Part shown: piece after piece, positions 18,779 through 28,286 of the stretch
How positions within the stretch are numbered: the first letter of the stretch is position 1
Layout: each line of letters starts with the position of its first letter
Source of the DNA: an uncultured Alphaproteobacteria bacterium
Lineage (GTDB): Bacteria > Pseudomonadota > Alphaproteobacteria > Rs-D84
Assembly: GCA_949156565.1 (NCBI GenBank)
Contig: CASCZI010000004.1
Span: 1-64,000 of the forward strand
Length of the DNA: 64,000 bases
Direction: 5' to 3'
The notes under the pieces: generated by a model
What the model saw: only the letters and a program-made list of their open reading frames with translations
The model's database searches: none
What the model was told of the DNA's origin: nothing
Translations under genes and position numbers: made by a program

Positions 18779-20200
18779 TTAATCGTCAATGCGAATGGCG
18801 TCAATAATTAACGATTCCAGGCCATTTTTGGTCGGTTCCAGTGTGGATGGATCATACATAGGTGCCCCGACATAGATATCAATATCATCTTCGTTCCAGT
18901 CACAATTTCCCTGGTTCTGGACCGATTTCATGATTAATTCTTGGGCCGCCGCCCAGCGTGTATCGGTTGTGACAAATATTTCACCCGCCGTCGGTAACCC
19001 GGGTGTAATCACCCGCAGAACATATGTATCTTCGTCCACGCACAGGTTGCGTCCAAACGTGCGTTTAAACACCTTAGTGTTCAAGTCATCGGTCGGGTTG
19101 GCCAATGGTTCGGAACATGTGGTATAACACCCTTCGCCCGGGTCGGTATCGGTACAATTCATCACCGTGGGATTTAATTCTGATTCTAAATAACTATAAA
19201 TTGATCCCCATGCCCCCGCCGCGGCGATCGGCGTGGAAAGCGCAAATTTGGTTAATGCCTGGTTTAATGCCTTGGATGCGATGGCCGCTTCGTCAATGAC
19301 GATGCCGGCGGTGTCGGCAATAACTTTCTTGGATGCCGCCTTGGATGCGGCCGACGCCGCGGCTTTATTATCTATTGCCCGGATTGCTGATTGGATCGCG
19401 GCCCGATTACCGGTCCCTTGGGCCAATTGTTTTTGCAATTCTTGGCGCACAATGGCATCTGTCACACGTTTTGTCCCGGCGTTTTTCAACTGGCTTTTTG
19501 TTGTTGTAATAAGTGCGTTGTCCAAAACCGCTTTTTTTGCCGTTTCCAGGGCGGCCGCTTTTGCCGCTTGTTCTGATACCAATGCCTGGGTCGCGGCCTT
19601 GGCGGCTGATTCTTTGGCGGTGGCAACCAATGCCTCGGTCCCCAACTTTTTACCGGTTTTTTCAATAATGGCCGCTTTGACCCCTTTCTTTGTGCCGATT
19701 TTTATCAAATTTTTTGTTCCTTGGATAACCGCGGTTTTGGCACCTTGGACGGCAACCGCGCCGGTACCAAACGATGCCACCGCCGCAATGGCCGTTGTTG
19801 CCCACAATACTGTGTCAATTCCCGCCTGAATCGATCGATCGTTTTCACACACAAACAGGGTGCGTTTTTTCCCCGCCAGTGTTAATGATGCCGCCACCTG
19901 GGTCGCGATATAATCCCAATCGATATCGATAATTAATTCGTCGGTGACAATATTAATGTTGTTATCAGATGTACGGTTTAATAAATAATCCCGACATGCA
20001 TCAATGTTTTTTGTAAAAAATTCAATTAACCCATCTGATGCAATAACCAATGTATCATTCGGATCGGTGTGGGAATCAACCACCTCTACTATTTCGCCGG
20101 CCAACGCGTTCAGGCATGCCGTATCATCTGCCCGCGCGGCACCAATGCCCCAGGCCATTATAATGGCAAATATCAATGAAATTACCATTTTTTTAATCAT
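18779..20200 (-). CDS. Secreted Ala/Lys-rich helical hypothetical protein, paralogue of the adjacent gene
   Basis: Signal peptide ending GIGAARA; TVLWATTAIAAVASFGTGAVAVQGAKTAV; C-terminal NCDWNEDDIDIYVGAPMYDP. Confidence 0.7.
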   Translation of the reverse strand: MIKKMVISLIFAIIMAWGIGAARADDTACLNALAGEIVEVVDSHTDPNDTLVIASDGLIEFFTKNIDACRDYLLNRTSDNNINIVTDELIIDIDWDYIATQVAASLTLAGKKRTLFVCENDRSIQAGIDTVLWATTAIAAVASFGTGAVAVQGAKTAVIQGTKNLIKIGTKKGVKAAIIEKTGKKLGTEALVATAKESAAKAATQALVSEQAAKAAALETAKKAVLDNALITTTKSQLKNAGTKRVTDAIVRQELQKQLAQGTGNRAAIQSAIRAIDNKAAASAASKAASKKVIADTAGIVIDEAAIASKALNQALTKFALSTPIAAAGAWGSIYSYLESELNPTVMNCTDTDPGEGCYTTCSEPLANPTDDLNTKVFKRTFGRNLCVDEDTYVLRVITPGLPTAGEIFVTTDTRWAAAQELIMKSVQNQGNCDWNEDDIDIYVGAPMYDPSTLEPTKNGLESLIIDAIRIDD

Positions 20201-21114
20201 TATTCATTGCCCTTAAACGCGTTCATAATGGTATCAACAATGCGTTGACGATCCGATAAAGGTTTTTGATTTTTGTTCGTGTTATTTGTATTTGTGTTCG
20301 TATTGTTTGCTTTGCCCCCGCCGTTGCCGTTGGCATTGGTAATTTGCCGACGTTGGGCGGCCTCCTTATCTGATTCAATGGTTAATTTGTGATACATTGT
20401 TTTGTCTTTGAACGGTTCATAGCCGGCCTTGGCGTTTTCCATCCGTTCGGCAAAGGTCAGATCCGCCGCCGTCGATTCAAATCCCGTGGCCCCAATTTTT
20501 GGTGTGTTGGCACCGTTTTGTGCCTGTAACTGTTTCATTTCAACCACGCGATTCACCATATTCTGGGCCCAGGGATCGCCCGGCGCCGATGGCAATTGCA
20601 TCGCATAGGGGTTTTTCATTTTATACGGTTCGGCATTGGCATTGGGGTTTGGAACCGTGCCGGTTGGAAACATGGCACCCGCCGATGGTGCAACATAGCT
20701 GTTTTGTGAAACATATGCGTCAAAGGCGGCGTCAATATATCCCGCACATGATGACGCATAGTTATGGCCCGGCATACGTGACAATTGAACCATAATGGTT
20801 GGTCGAACGTCGGCCAAACGTAATCCCGTACAATTGTTGTGTGACGCGCAATGTGCCGCAATTAATGCCGCAACCACGGATTGGCATTCGCCTGTATTTA
20901 GGTCTGTTCCCTGGGCATAAACGGGGGATGGAAATTTTTGATTGTATGGTCCATTGGGATCCCAAAATGGGTTTGAAGAATAATTCTGAACATTTTGGAT
21001 TTGCCCATATGATGAAAATGGCGAAACCGGTTGTGCCGCGTTGGTGTCACCGCAATACAGGCCCGACACAGCCGCCAAAGCAATTAATTTCCAGATCATT
21101 CCCGCATTCCCCAT
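20200..21114 (-). CDS. Secreted hypothetical protein
   Basis: Start chosen at MGNAGMIWKLIALAAVSGLYCGDTNA; stop overlaps the next start at 20200. Confidence 0.65.
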   Translation of the reverse strand: MGNAGMIWKLIALAAVSGLYCGDTNAAQPVSPFSSYGQIQNVQNYSSNPFWDPNGPYNQKFPSPVYAQGTDLNTGECQSVVAALIAAHCASHNNCTGLRLADVRPTIMVQLSRMPGHNYASSCAGYIDAAFDAYVSQNSYVAPSAGAMFPTGTVPNPNANAEPYKMKNPYAMQLPSAPGDPWAQNMVNRVVEMKQLQAQNGANTPKIGATGFESTAADLTFAERMENAKAGYEPFKDKTMYHKLTIESDKEAAQRRQITNANGNGGGKANNTNTNTNNTNKNQKPLSDRQRIVDTIMNAFKGNE

Positions 21115-21137
21115 TTCTTTATTAATATATAATCTAA

Positions 21138-21605
21138 TTATAGCAAAAACCCCATACCAATCAAAGCAATAATTGCGCCACCGATAAAGAATGGTGCAAA
21201 TGGGATATAATGTGTGTTCCGTCGCCATGCCCATATTGCCCCCGCCGCGCATGCAATGATGGTTGCCATGGCCAATCCGGATGTTCCCAACCATAATCCG
21301 CCGACCCCCATTAATTTGATGTCGCCCATTCCCACGGGGGGATATTTATCATGATGATGTCGACGCACCCATGTAAACAATGCCCCCACCCCGGCCGTCA
21401 TGGCATATCCAATAGTGGCCCCCACGGCCCCATCGGTAATCGAAACCGGCCATCCCCAGAATGCGGTTATAACCAATCCAATCAGCATCAGTGGAAATAA
21501 CCATGCATCGGGGATAATACGTCGACGAAAATCGGCACGGCATATTTGAATGGCGCATACCACGGCGCCCAAAACCAGTGATGCAAAAATCACGGAATAA
21601 ATCAT
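21138..21605 (-). CDS. Prepilin peptidase, short A24/CpaA-TadV-like
   Basis: Catalytic Asp contexts DFRRRIIPD and VGMGDIKLMG; multi-pass, about 155 aa. Confidence 0.82.
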   Translation of the reverse strand: MIYSVIFASLVLGAVVCAIQICRADFRRRIIPDAWLFPLMLIGLVITAFWGWPVSITDGAVGATIGYAMTAGVGALFTWVRRHHHDKYPPVGMGDIKLMGVGGLWLGTSGLAMATIIACAAGAIWAWRRNTHYIPFAPFFIGGAIIALIGMGFLL

Positions 21606-21677
21606 TTTTTTCTCCTTGCCCTTCGATTCGGAACTATGGTACAATCAACGTATGACAAATAACAAGGAATTTATAAA

Positions 21678-22229
21678 ATGAGTAAAGGTTGGGATAACGC
21701 CATGTTGAAAAAGTTAAAGGCTTTGACGGGCAAAGGTCTGTCAACGTCCGAGATTGGAAAGCGTTTGGGTATGTCCAAGAACGCGGTGGTTGGTAAATTA
21801 AACCGTTTGGGATGGAATCTAAAGGCGGCGGCAGAACCAGTGACAAAAACGGTGGTAAAATCGGCCCCGAAAAAGGCCGTGGCCGCGGCAGCACCCAAAA
21901 AAGCGCCCAGTGTTAAAAAAGCCCCGGCGGCAAAAAAGGCGGCAACGGTTACCACATCAAAAACAAGTGTTGGTACACAAAAAGACGAACAGTTGACCCA
22001 ATCGAAAAAAAGCGAAGGCACAAAATCTTTGAACAAGACGTTGGCCATGCATCAGCGGATTGTTCAACATTCATTGGAAATGGCAAATTTGAAACCGAAT
22101 CAGTGTCGTTGGCCAATTGGTGATCCGGATTCCGAAGATTTTCATTTCTGTGGGGCGGCGGTGTTTGTGGGAAAACCCTATTGCTATGAACATTGCAAAC
22201 AGGCCTATCAGTTTACGCAAAAGAAATAA
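21678..22229 (+). CDS. gcrA: GcrA-type cell-cycle regulator
   Basis: N-terminal HTH LTGKGLSTSEIGKRLGMSKNAVVGKLNRLGW; C-terminal QCRWPIGDPDSEDFHFCGAAVFVGKPYCYEHCKQAY. Confidence 0.9.
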   Translation: MSKGWDNAMLKKLKALTGKGLSTSEIGKRLGMSKNAVVGKLNRLGWNLKAAAEPVTKTVVKSAPKKAVAAAAPKKAPSVKKAPAAKKAATVTTSKTSVGTQKDEQLTQSKKSEGTKSLNKTLAMHQRIVQHSLEMANLKPNQCRWPIGDPDSEDFHFCGAAVFVGKPYCYEHCKQAYQFTQKK

Positions 22230-22252
22230 TTTTTTTTTAGGGACGGAAAATC

Positions 22253-24361
22253 ATGACAAACGCGAGAGAGAATACACCAATCAAACACCAATTATCCCCA
22301 CGTGATTATGATATCGCCGGGAATGAATTTCGGGCCTATTACGATCTGGCCGGAAAATTGGTGTTTGTTTTGGATCAATCGATATCATCGGTAAAACCAA
22401 ATGTTTTATTGGTTATTAATCCGGTGGGTGATCGCAAATGGGATGATATTTTGGCCAATGATTATAACATTGATTTGGAAACGGTACGTCCGAAAAAGGA
22501 TAATAAATATCAAAAGCTGGATATTGAATATGCCGGATTGGGGGTCTATGACGACCTTATACTGGCATCCCAAGATGGCGTGGATTTGTCCCCGGCGATG
22601 GCGGCATTGGATGCGTTTCGTGCATCATCGGTGCGGCGTGCGGCATTGGTGCGTTTAAACACGGCCAATGAAACCGCCGACAAGGCGCGTGAAACCATTG
22701 AACGCACCAATGAAACAATCGATGAATTAAAGGCGCGTGTCAAAGAATTGCGTGGTAAACTAAACGCCCAACGGCGTGACGTTGGTCGTGAACCAACCAA
22801 ACAATCTGCGGCCAAGATTCTGCGGACAGAGGCACAGATAGATTCCACCAATGAAAAATTGCGCCGGGCCCAACGTCGCTTGATCAATGCCCAGCGTCGT
22901 TTAGATGCGGCCATTTCCGATGCCGATACGGCGACACATTTGCTGGAAATTGTTCAAGAACCCCAATCAACGGACGTTACGACGTCGCGTGCGGTGACAT
23001 CGCCCGCCCCCCGTGATGTTACCGTGACCGATACACCGATATTTCGGACGATATCAATGGATAATGATGGGGATGATGCAGATCATTCAATGGATGACAA
23101 TAACGCCCAAGATGATCCAAATGGGGATAGTGCGGTGGTACCCTTGCTGGACCAGGATCCAGAAATAATTGATGAAAAAATTGCTTTTCGTCCGATTGAT
23201 TTTGATGCGCCGGTCGTGCGTGATAATCCCGACGCGATGTCGGCGGATTCGGTTATAACATCAATGCCCGTGATCAATGATCATCACGATGGGGATAATG
23301 ATAAAAATGCGGCAATGGACACCGGGTCAAGTGCACCGGTGGTCCCCCTCTCGTTTACGCCACCGGTGGCCCGTACGGAAAAAACATTGGATGAAATGGA
23401 TATGCGGCCCGATGATGGTGATCCGCGTGTTCGACATGATGATCCTATTAATGTTACGCCCATTGTTTCCGATCCGGCACCCATGATTGATTCTATCATG
23501 CCCATGGATCTCAACACCCCGACGGATGGGGGACAAAATACGTCCGGGCAAATTAATTCGGAACCGGCCGATATTGTACCGGCACCCGCCATGGATTCTG
23601 ATGTGCGTCCGTTATCCCCATTGGGCCCAACGGCCACCACCACGGGTAATCGATCACGCCCATCATTGATTTATTATATATTGTTGGGGGTGTTAATCGT
23701 GTTGGCGATTTTCACATTATGGCTGTACCAACGGCGCGTTCCGACGACCGAACCCAATTTGGTGACGGTATCGGGGGATGTAACCGCGGGAATGGATAAT
23801 GATGCGCCCATGCCGGAAGTTTCGGCGACAATGGAAAATGATCCTTTTTTAACACCGGCGGTGGTGTCGGTCACGGTGGCGGATGAACCGACACCGATGG
23901 AATCAGATATGATGGTGCCGGAAACGGTGGTGGTGTCGGATGTTAACACGGCCCCGGTTGTTGAACCGGAACAGGATAATGAATTGATCACATCTGAAAA
24001 TTCTGAACAAGAAATCGATGTTTATATGCCGGCCCCAACGGTGGGCACGATGGTTGACACATCGGTGGCCGAAAATGCAGCCTTGTCCGATGTTATTGTT
24101 TCAGAGGTGCGGCCCGCGGAATCGATTGTTCCGCCGATGGTATCGTCGGGTGATGACACCATGCGGGAAAAGCCGGCGTATAACGTATCGCATACGGAAA
24201 ATATTGTGGTCCCGGTGCCCCCGGCCCAAGAACCACAATTTTGTGATGACGGCACGCGTCCGGATCCGTACGGATGTTGTACCGGCGAAGAATATACCGA
24301 CATGGGTGATGGGTACGCATGTTGTATCGGGAATGATTGTTTCCCGCCCATTGGGAAATAA
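22253..24361 (+). CDS. Single-pass membrane protein: coiled-coil/acidic N-terminus, C-terminal Cys-rich tail
   Basis: 702 aa; TM PSLIYYILLGVLIVLAIFTLWLYQRR; tail FCDDGTRPDPYGCCTGEEYTDMGDGYACCIGNDCFPPIGK. Confidence 0.75.
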   Translation: MTNARENTPIKHQLSPRDYDIAGNEFRAYYDLAGKLVFVLDQSISSVKPNVLLVINPVGDRKWDDILANDYNIDLETVRPKKDNKYQKLDIEYAGLGVYDDLILASQDGVDLSPAMAALDAFRASSVRRAALVRLNTANETADKARETIERTNETIDELKARVKELRGKLNAQRRDVGREPTKQSAAKILRTEAQIDSTNEKLRRAQRRLINAQRRLDAAISDADTATHLLEIVQEPQSTDVTTSRAVTSPAPRDVTVTDTPIFRTISMDNDGDDADHSMDDNNAQDDPNGDSAVVPLLDQDPEIIDEKIAFRPIDFDAPVVRDNPDAMSADSVITSMPVINDHHDGDNDKNAAMDTGSSAPVVPLSFTPPVARTEKTLDEMDMRPDDGDPRVRHDDPINVTPIVSDPAPMIDSIMPMDLNTPTDGGQNTSGQINSEPADIVPAPAMDSDVRPLSPLGPTATTTGNRSRPSLIYYILLGVLIVLAIFTLWLYQRRVPTTEPNLVTVSGDVTAGMDNDAPMPEVSATMENDPFLTPAVVSVTVADEPTPMESDMMVPETVVVSDVNTAPVVEPEQDNELITSENSEQEIDVYMPAPTVGTMVDTSVAENAALSDVIVSEVRPAESIVPPMVSSGDDTMREKPAYNVSHTENIVVPVPPAQEPQFCDDGTRPDPYGCCTGEEYTDMGDGYACCIGNDCFPPIGK

Positions 24362-24363
24362 TA

Positions 24364-24388
24364 AACCGCGCTATGCGCGGTTTTTTTA
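24364..24388 (+). terminator. Rho-independent terminator
   Basis: aaccgcgctatgcgcggttttttt. Confidence 0.75.
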
Positions 24389-24573
24389 TTTCATGGCGCG
24401 ATTCATGTCACGGCAACCGGCATATTCTTGATATTTCTTTATATACACACATCATAAAAACATAATATTCATACCGACACAGGTATTTTTTTTCACATTA
24501 TAATTAAAAGATATTTTTTGTTTAATAAAAAACCGCGTGATTCGCGGTTTTAGATTTGTAATCCGAAAATATA

Positions 24574-24960
24574 TTATGCAATGGTTTCGATCACAACCAT
24601 CGCGGCGGAATAATCCCCTTGGTCGGTTAATGATATGTGAACACGCGTGTCGGCGCCGCCCGCGCGTTCTTTTAAAATGGTGCGCGCACCGCCCGTCACA
24701 ACCAATTCGGGGCAACCCAAATCATTATGATCCACGGATATATCAGAAAATGTAATATCTTCGCCGAAACCGGTTCCGATGGCTTTTAAAAACGCCTCTC
24801 GGGCGGCCCAAAAATTGGCCAAGTGTTTTTCAGAATTGGCACCGTCGTTATCGGCATATTCCAATTCTTGTTTGGTAAAAATACGTTGTTTTTTAAATGC
24901 GGACCAGTCCAAGAATCTGCCGCTTTCCACCAGATCAATTCCGATTCCGATAATCATCAT
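24574..24960 (-). CDS. acpS: Holo-[acyl-carrier-protein] synthase
   Basis: MIIGIGIDLVESGRF, NFWAAREAFLKAIGTGFGEDITFSDISV. Confidence 0.9.
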   Translation of the reverse strand: MMIIGIGIDLVESGRFLDWSAFKKQRIFTKQELEYADNDGANSEKHLANFWAAREAFLKAIGTGFGEDITFSDISVDHNDLGCPELVVTGGARTILKERAGGADTRVHISLTDQGDYSAAMVVIETIA

Positions 24961-25203
24961 TTCCCCCTGCCCTTTGCGGTTAAAATATGACATGTGCATA
25001 CTAATAATAAAATTCCGATTCGTGCAAGCGGAAAATATAGCACATATATTAATTAAAACATAATGGGTATGGCGATTTGTGCGAATTGATTAACGCCGTG
25101 TTTTTTATACGTTGTGAATGGAAATCGGCGTCTTTAAATATGTATTGAAATTATTAAAAAAATGTAGATATCTTAGATATAAATCTGGAAAAAGGCATTT
25201 ATC

Positions 25204-25527
25204 ATGAATTTAAAACAATTAATTAAAATTAATGAATCTTATGATCCAGAATTACTGGAAATTCATAAAAAGAATTTGTGTATTCGTTCGGAGAATAAAA
25301 CATTTGTCTTATATAAACTGGATGGTCGTCAAATCACAAATAAATTGCCCAATAGTAACGATGTGCGGTCGTTAATGAACGCAGGTGTAGAATTTTTCCG
25401 AAACTATGTCAGCATGCTTAATCCGGCCGGTGGGGCGTTTGAATATACATCAGATTTTAACTATATCCAAGAAAAGATCAGATGTTTATACCATGCCCCG
25501 TGCAAACAAACGCAAAAGGTTCGATAA
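25204..25527 (+). CDS. Hypothetical protein
   Basis: 107-aa ORF followed by a terminator. Confidence 0.55.
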   Translation: MNLKQLIKINESYDPELLEIHKKNLCIRSENKTFVLYKLDGRQITNKLPNSNDVRSLMNAGVEFFRNYVSMLNPAGGAFEYTSDFNYIQEKIRCLYHAPCKQTQKVR

Positions 25528-25553
25528 AAAATCCCCCGGATGGGGGATTTTTT
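25528..25553 (+). terminator. Rho-independent terminator
   Basis: aaatcccccggatgggggattttttt-like hairpin. Confidence 0.75.
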
Positions 25554-25652
25554 GATTGACCGTTCTTTGTCACCAACATCATTAATATTGTACGCATAGA
25601 TTGCATATCCGATAAACAAAAAACGCCGCTGTTGCGGCGTGGGAGATGGCGT

Positions 25653-26066
25653 TTATCTGACCTTGTGTTTTTTCACAAATTCCATTGGGAAATTTTCAAT
25701 CTCTGTGATACCAGATGGCGTTACGTTCAACATTACCCCAACCATAATGCTATCGGTGCCAACAATACCCGGTTTAAACAGTTTATCGCCCAGGGCATCG
25801 CCCACCAGGACATAGCGCCCGGCCTCATAAATGTCACGTGCGATTGCCGGCCGGGAAAGGCGTACAACATCATGAAAATCAGCATAAAAACGATCTTTCA
25901 GGGCACAATCCCCGTATGCGCTCGATCCCCAACATGTGCACGGTCCCCAACAATTTTTGCGACAATCGGCGCAATTTAATGTCGCGCAATACCAAGAATT
26001 AGAATTATGACACGGGTGAATAAAATTGATTGCAAATGTCACACTGGGAGAGTCGTTTGTTGCCAT
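25653..26066 (-). CDS. Cys-rich hypothetical protein
   Basis: CHNSNSWYCATLNCADCRKNCWGPCTCWGSS cluster, possible metal site. Confidence 0.6.
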   Translation of the reverse strand: MATNDSPSVTFAINFIHPCHNSNSWYCATLNCADCRKNCWGPCTCWGSSAYGDCALKDRFYADFHDVVRLSRPAIARDIYEAGRYVLVGDALGDKLFKPGIVGTDSIMVGVMLNVTPSGITEIENFPMEFVKKHKVR

Positions 26067-26173
26067 TGTATTTCCTTATGTGTCTGTCATTCTCTCGCAA
26101 CATGAGAAAGTATAAAACAAAGATTTATGATTTTCAAGACTTTTCAAAGCAGTCGCGCTGTAGCGTAAGCGAA

Positions 26174-26250
26174 TGGTCGGGGTGACAGGAATCGAACCTG
26201 CGACCCCTTGCACCCCATGCAAGTACTCTACCAGGCTGAGCTACACCCCG
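26174..26250 (-). tRNA. tRNA-Pro(GGG)
   Basis: CGGGGTGTAGCTCAGCCTGG..., CTTGC ATGGGGT GCAAG, CCA encoded. Confidence 0.92.
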
Positions 26251-26409
26251 ACAACCGCCATAATATAACCGATAAGAATAAAAAACACAAGCTTTTTTCG
26301 CACCTAAAGATATGAATATGTACGCATTGTGTTGGGGGCCGGATGCGCGGTATGATTTTACATGACCGGTCAAAATCAAAACAACATAATTAACCAAAAG
26401 GCTTTAGAT

Positions 26410-26514
26410 ATGGATAAAGACATGAAAATGGCCAATTGCACCAAATGCGATACAGCCATGAAAATGGATGAACACAAAAAACCAGGGTGCGATAAAAAGG
26501 CATGCGATAAATAA
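26410..26514 (+). CDS. 34-aa Cys/Lys-rich microprotein (MDKDMKMANCTKCDTAMKMDEHKKPGCDKKACDK)
   Basis: ORF absent from the supplied track; terminator just downstream; CxxC and CxxxC motifs. Confidence 0.5.
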   Translation: MDKDMKMANCTKCDTAMKMDEHKKPGCDKKACDK

Positions 26515-26537
26515 AACGTGTGGGCTTTCGACACACC

Positions 26538-26568
26538 GACCCGACGGATACGTCTGTCGGGTCTTTTT
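26538..26568 (+). terminator. Rho-independent terminator
   Basis: gacccgacggatacgtctgtcgggtcttttt. Confidence 0.8.
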
Positions 26569-26617
26569 CTGACATTTTAATATTTTTGGATAATATAACC
26601 CCCAAAGGGGTTGTGTA

Positions 26618-27328
26618 ATGTATGTAAGATTACCATATCGTTGCGAAGAAATTCGTTCGGCCGATCCAACAGATTTAACCCGTGTGATGTGCGGTGACAC
26701 TAATACAGTTCGTGTATCCGACAATTGGGATTGTGGGGGGATTTCGTATGCCATCAACAGCATGATTTGTCCGGTTTTAACCTCAGAAGTTATCGAACGT
26801 ATTGTTCCGGCATGGAATGAAAATGGACAGATTATTTTGGTTTATCTTACCAATATGAATTTAAAATTTGAAACACAGTTTCGCGGTTTAACACCGGCCA
26901 CATGGGACGACGTGACACGAAAGTATGGCAATACGGTTCCATTTGGGATGTTTCCGCAAACGGTATTGGATGATCCTGCGGTGATAAAAATTCTGTCCTA
27001 TCGTCAAATGCTAAAATTAGCTCTTGATGTGGATAATTCCAAGTATCATTCTGGGATCCAATATGCTCTTGCGCGTTACGGCTATATTGACACTATCATA
27101 GATATGAATCACATGCCGGACGCGCTTCATGTGTATTGCCATGACGAATATCCCTTGGATAACAATTTTTATGTTAGTTATCTTGCCCAGCCGTGGGTCT
27201 GGCGGCGCATGAAAGTCACCTTGTCAAATGGTTGGCCTGTGACCGAAGATTATATGGAAAAGTTTTTAAACGAAGTGTTTTGGAAACAAATCTTGCAACA
27301 TCAACAGAAGATGATGCGATGCTTTTAA
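26618..27328 (+). CDS. Hypothetical protein
   Basis: 236-aa ORF with no recognised family. Confidence 0.65.
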   Translation: MYVRLPYRCEEIRSADPTDLTRVMCGDTNTVRVSDNWDCGGISYAINSMICPVLTSEVIERIVPAWNENGQIILVYLTNMNLKFETQFRGLTPATWDDVTRKYGNTVPFGMFPQTVLDDPAVIKILSYRQMLKLALDVDNSKYHSGIQYALARYGYIDTIIDMNHMPDALHVYCHDEYPLDNNFYVSYLAQPWVWRRMKVTLSNGWPVTEDYMEKFLNEVFWKQILQHQQKMMRCF

Positions 27329-27438
27329 TCCATACCGCCGCCACCGCGGCGATTTTTTTGGCGGAATTCATGTCTATGTCATGTGGGGGTGTCGGGTGAT
27401 ATAATAATTGTGATTCAAAAGAAAAAGGAGATTTTACC

Positions 27439-27639
27439 ATGGCACGTCGTGATGGAACATCATCGTATTCGGTTTCGCGTTATATTTTGTTTATTATTCT
27501 GTGTTTAATTGCCATTATTATTGGCATTTGGATTTTGACCGCCGGACCACGTGGGGAATATGATGGGGCACCAGATGCCGTGATGGATATAGAAACCGTC
27601 ACAGTCACCAGTGATCCCACCCCGTCCATGGTGCAATAA
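27439..27639 (+). CDS. Small single-pass membrane protein
   Basis: aaaggag SD upstream; TM YILFIILCLIAIIIGIWILTAG. Confidence 0.65.
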   Translation: MARRDGTSSYSVSRYILFIILCLIAIIIGIWILTAGPRGEYDGAPDAVMDIETVTVTSDPTPSMVQ

Positions 27640-27715
27640 AGAATCCACCGCCCCGTTAAATAATATGGGGCGGTTTTTTCTTGTTTTTTGGGATGTATGT
27701 AATATACATGAATGT

Positions 27716-28078
27716 ATGATTAAAATCGCCCTTTTTCAAGACAAAGGTCGCATTAATGAATTTGCGGATGTATGTTGGTATGCGATGGGGGAAAATCCGG
27801 GGCCGGTAACATCAGAATTTATTGCGGAAATTATCCAGTATGTTGACAATGCACGTCGCGATCATCCGATAATCGATCGGGATAATGGGTTGGCGTTTGC
27901 CCTGTATGACGACGATGATAAAATTGTTGGGACATTATGTGTTAACGAAGATCGGCATTTTACCGGATGTGCCCAGTTTAATCATTTTGCTGTTATTCCA
28001 TCGGCCCGCGGTCAAATGCATGGTCGCTATATTCTAAACAAGGTTCGCGAACAATGGCGGTCGGGCGTCACAATCTAG
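27716..28078 (+). CDS. Small GNAT-like protein
   Basis: MIKIALFQDKGRINEFADVC...FNHFAVIPSARGQMHGRYILNKVRE resembles a GNAT core. Confidence 0.5.
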   Translation: MIKIALFQDKGRINEFADVCWYAMGENPGPVTSEFIAEIIQYVDNARRDHPIIDRDNGLAFALYDDDDKIVGTLCVNEDRHFTGCAQFNHFAVIPSARGQMHGRYILNKVREQWRSGVTI

Positions 28079-28286
28079 TATAAATATGCATATAACCTTA
28101 TTATTAACTGGATTGCCACGGGCACCGGCCCCGCGTTGCTCTGCCGGCAGCCTCGCAATGAATCCGAGTATGCGAGAATTTATTCGAGCAAATCTCGAGG
28201 ATACGCGCAGACGCCTTGGTGTCGAGCGACACATGCCATATTTAAACAATTCAGAAATAAAGAAATCCCCCGGTCGGGGGAGTTTT

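Noticed and set aside
26134-26397. ORF 26134..26397 (-)
   Set aside because: Overlaps tRNA-Pro; peptide VAQPGRVLAWGARGRRFDSCHPD is translated tRNA.
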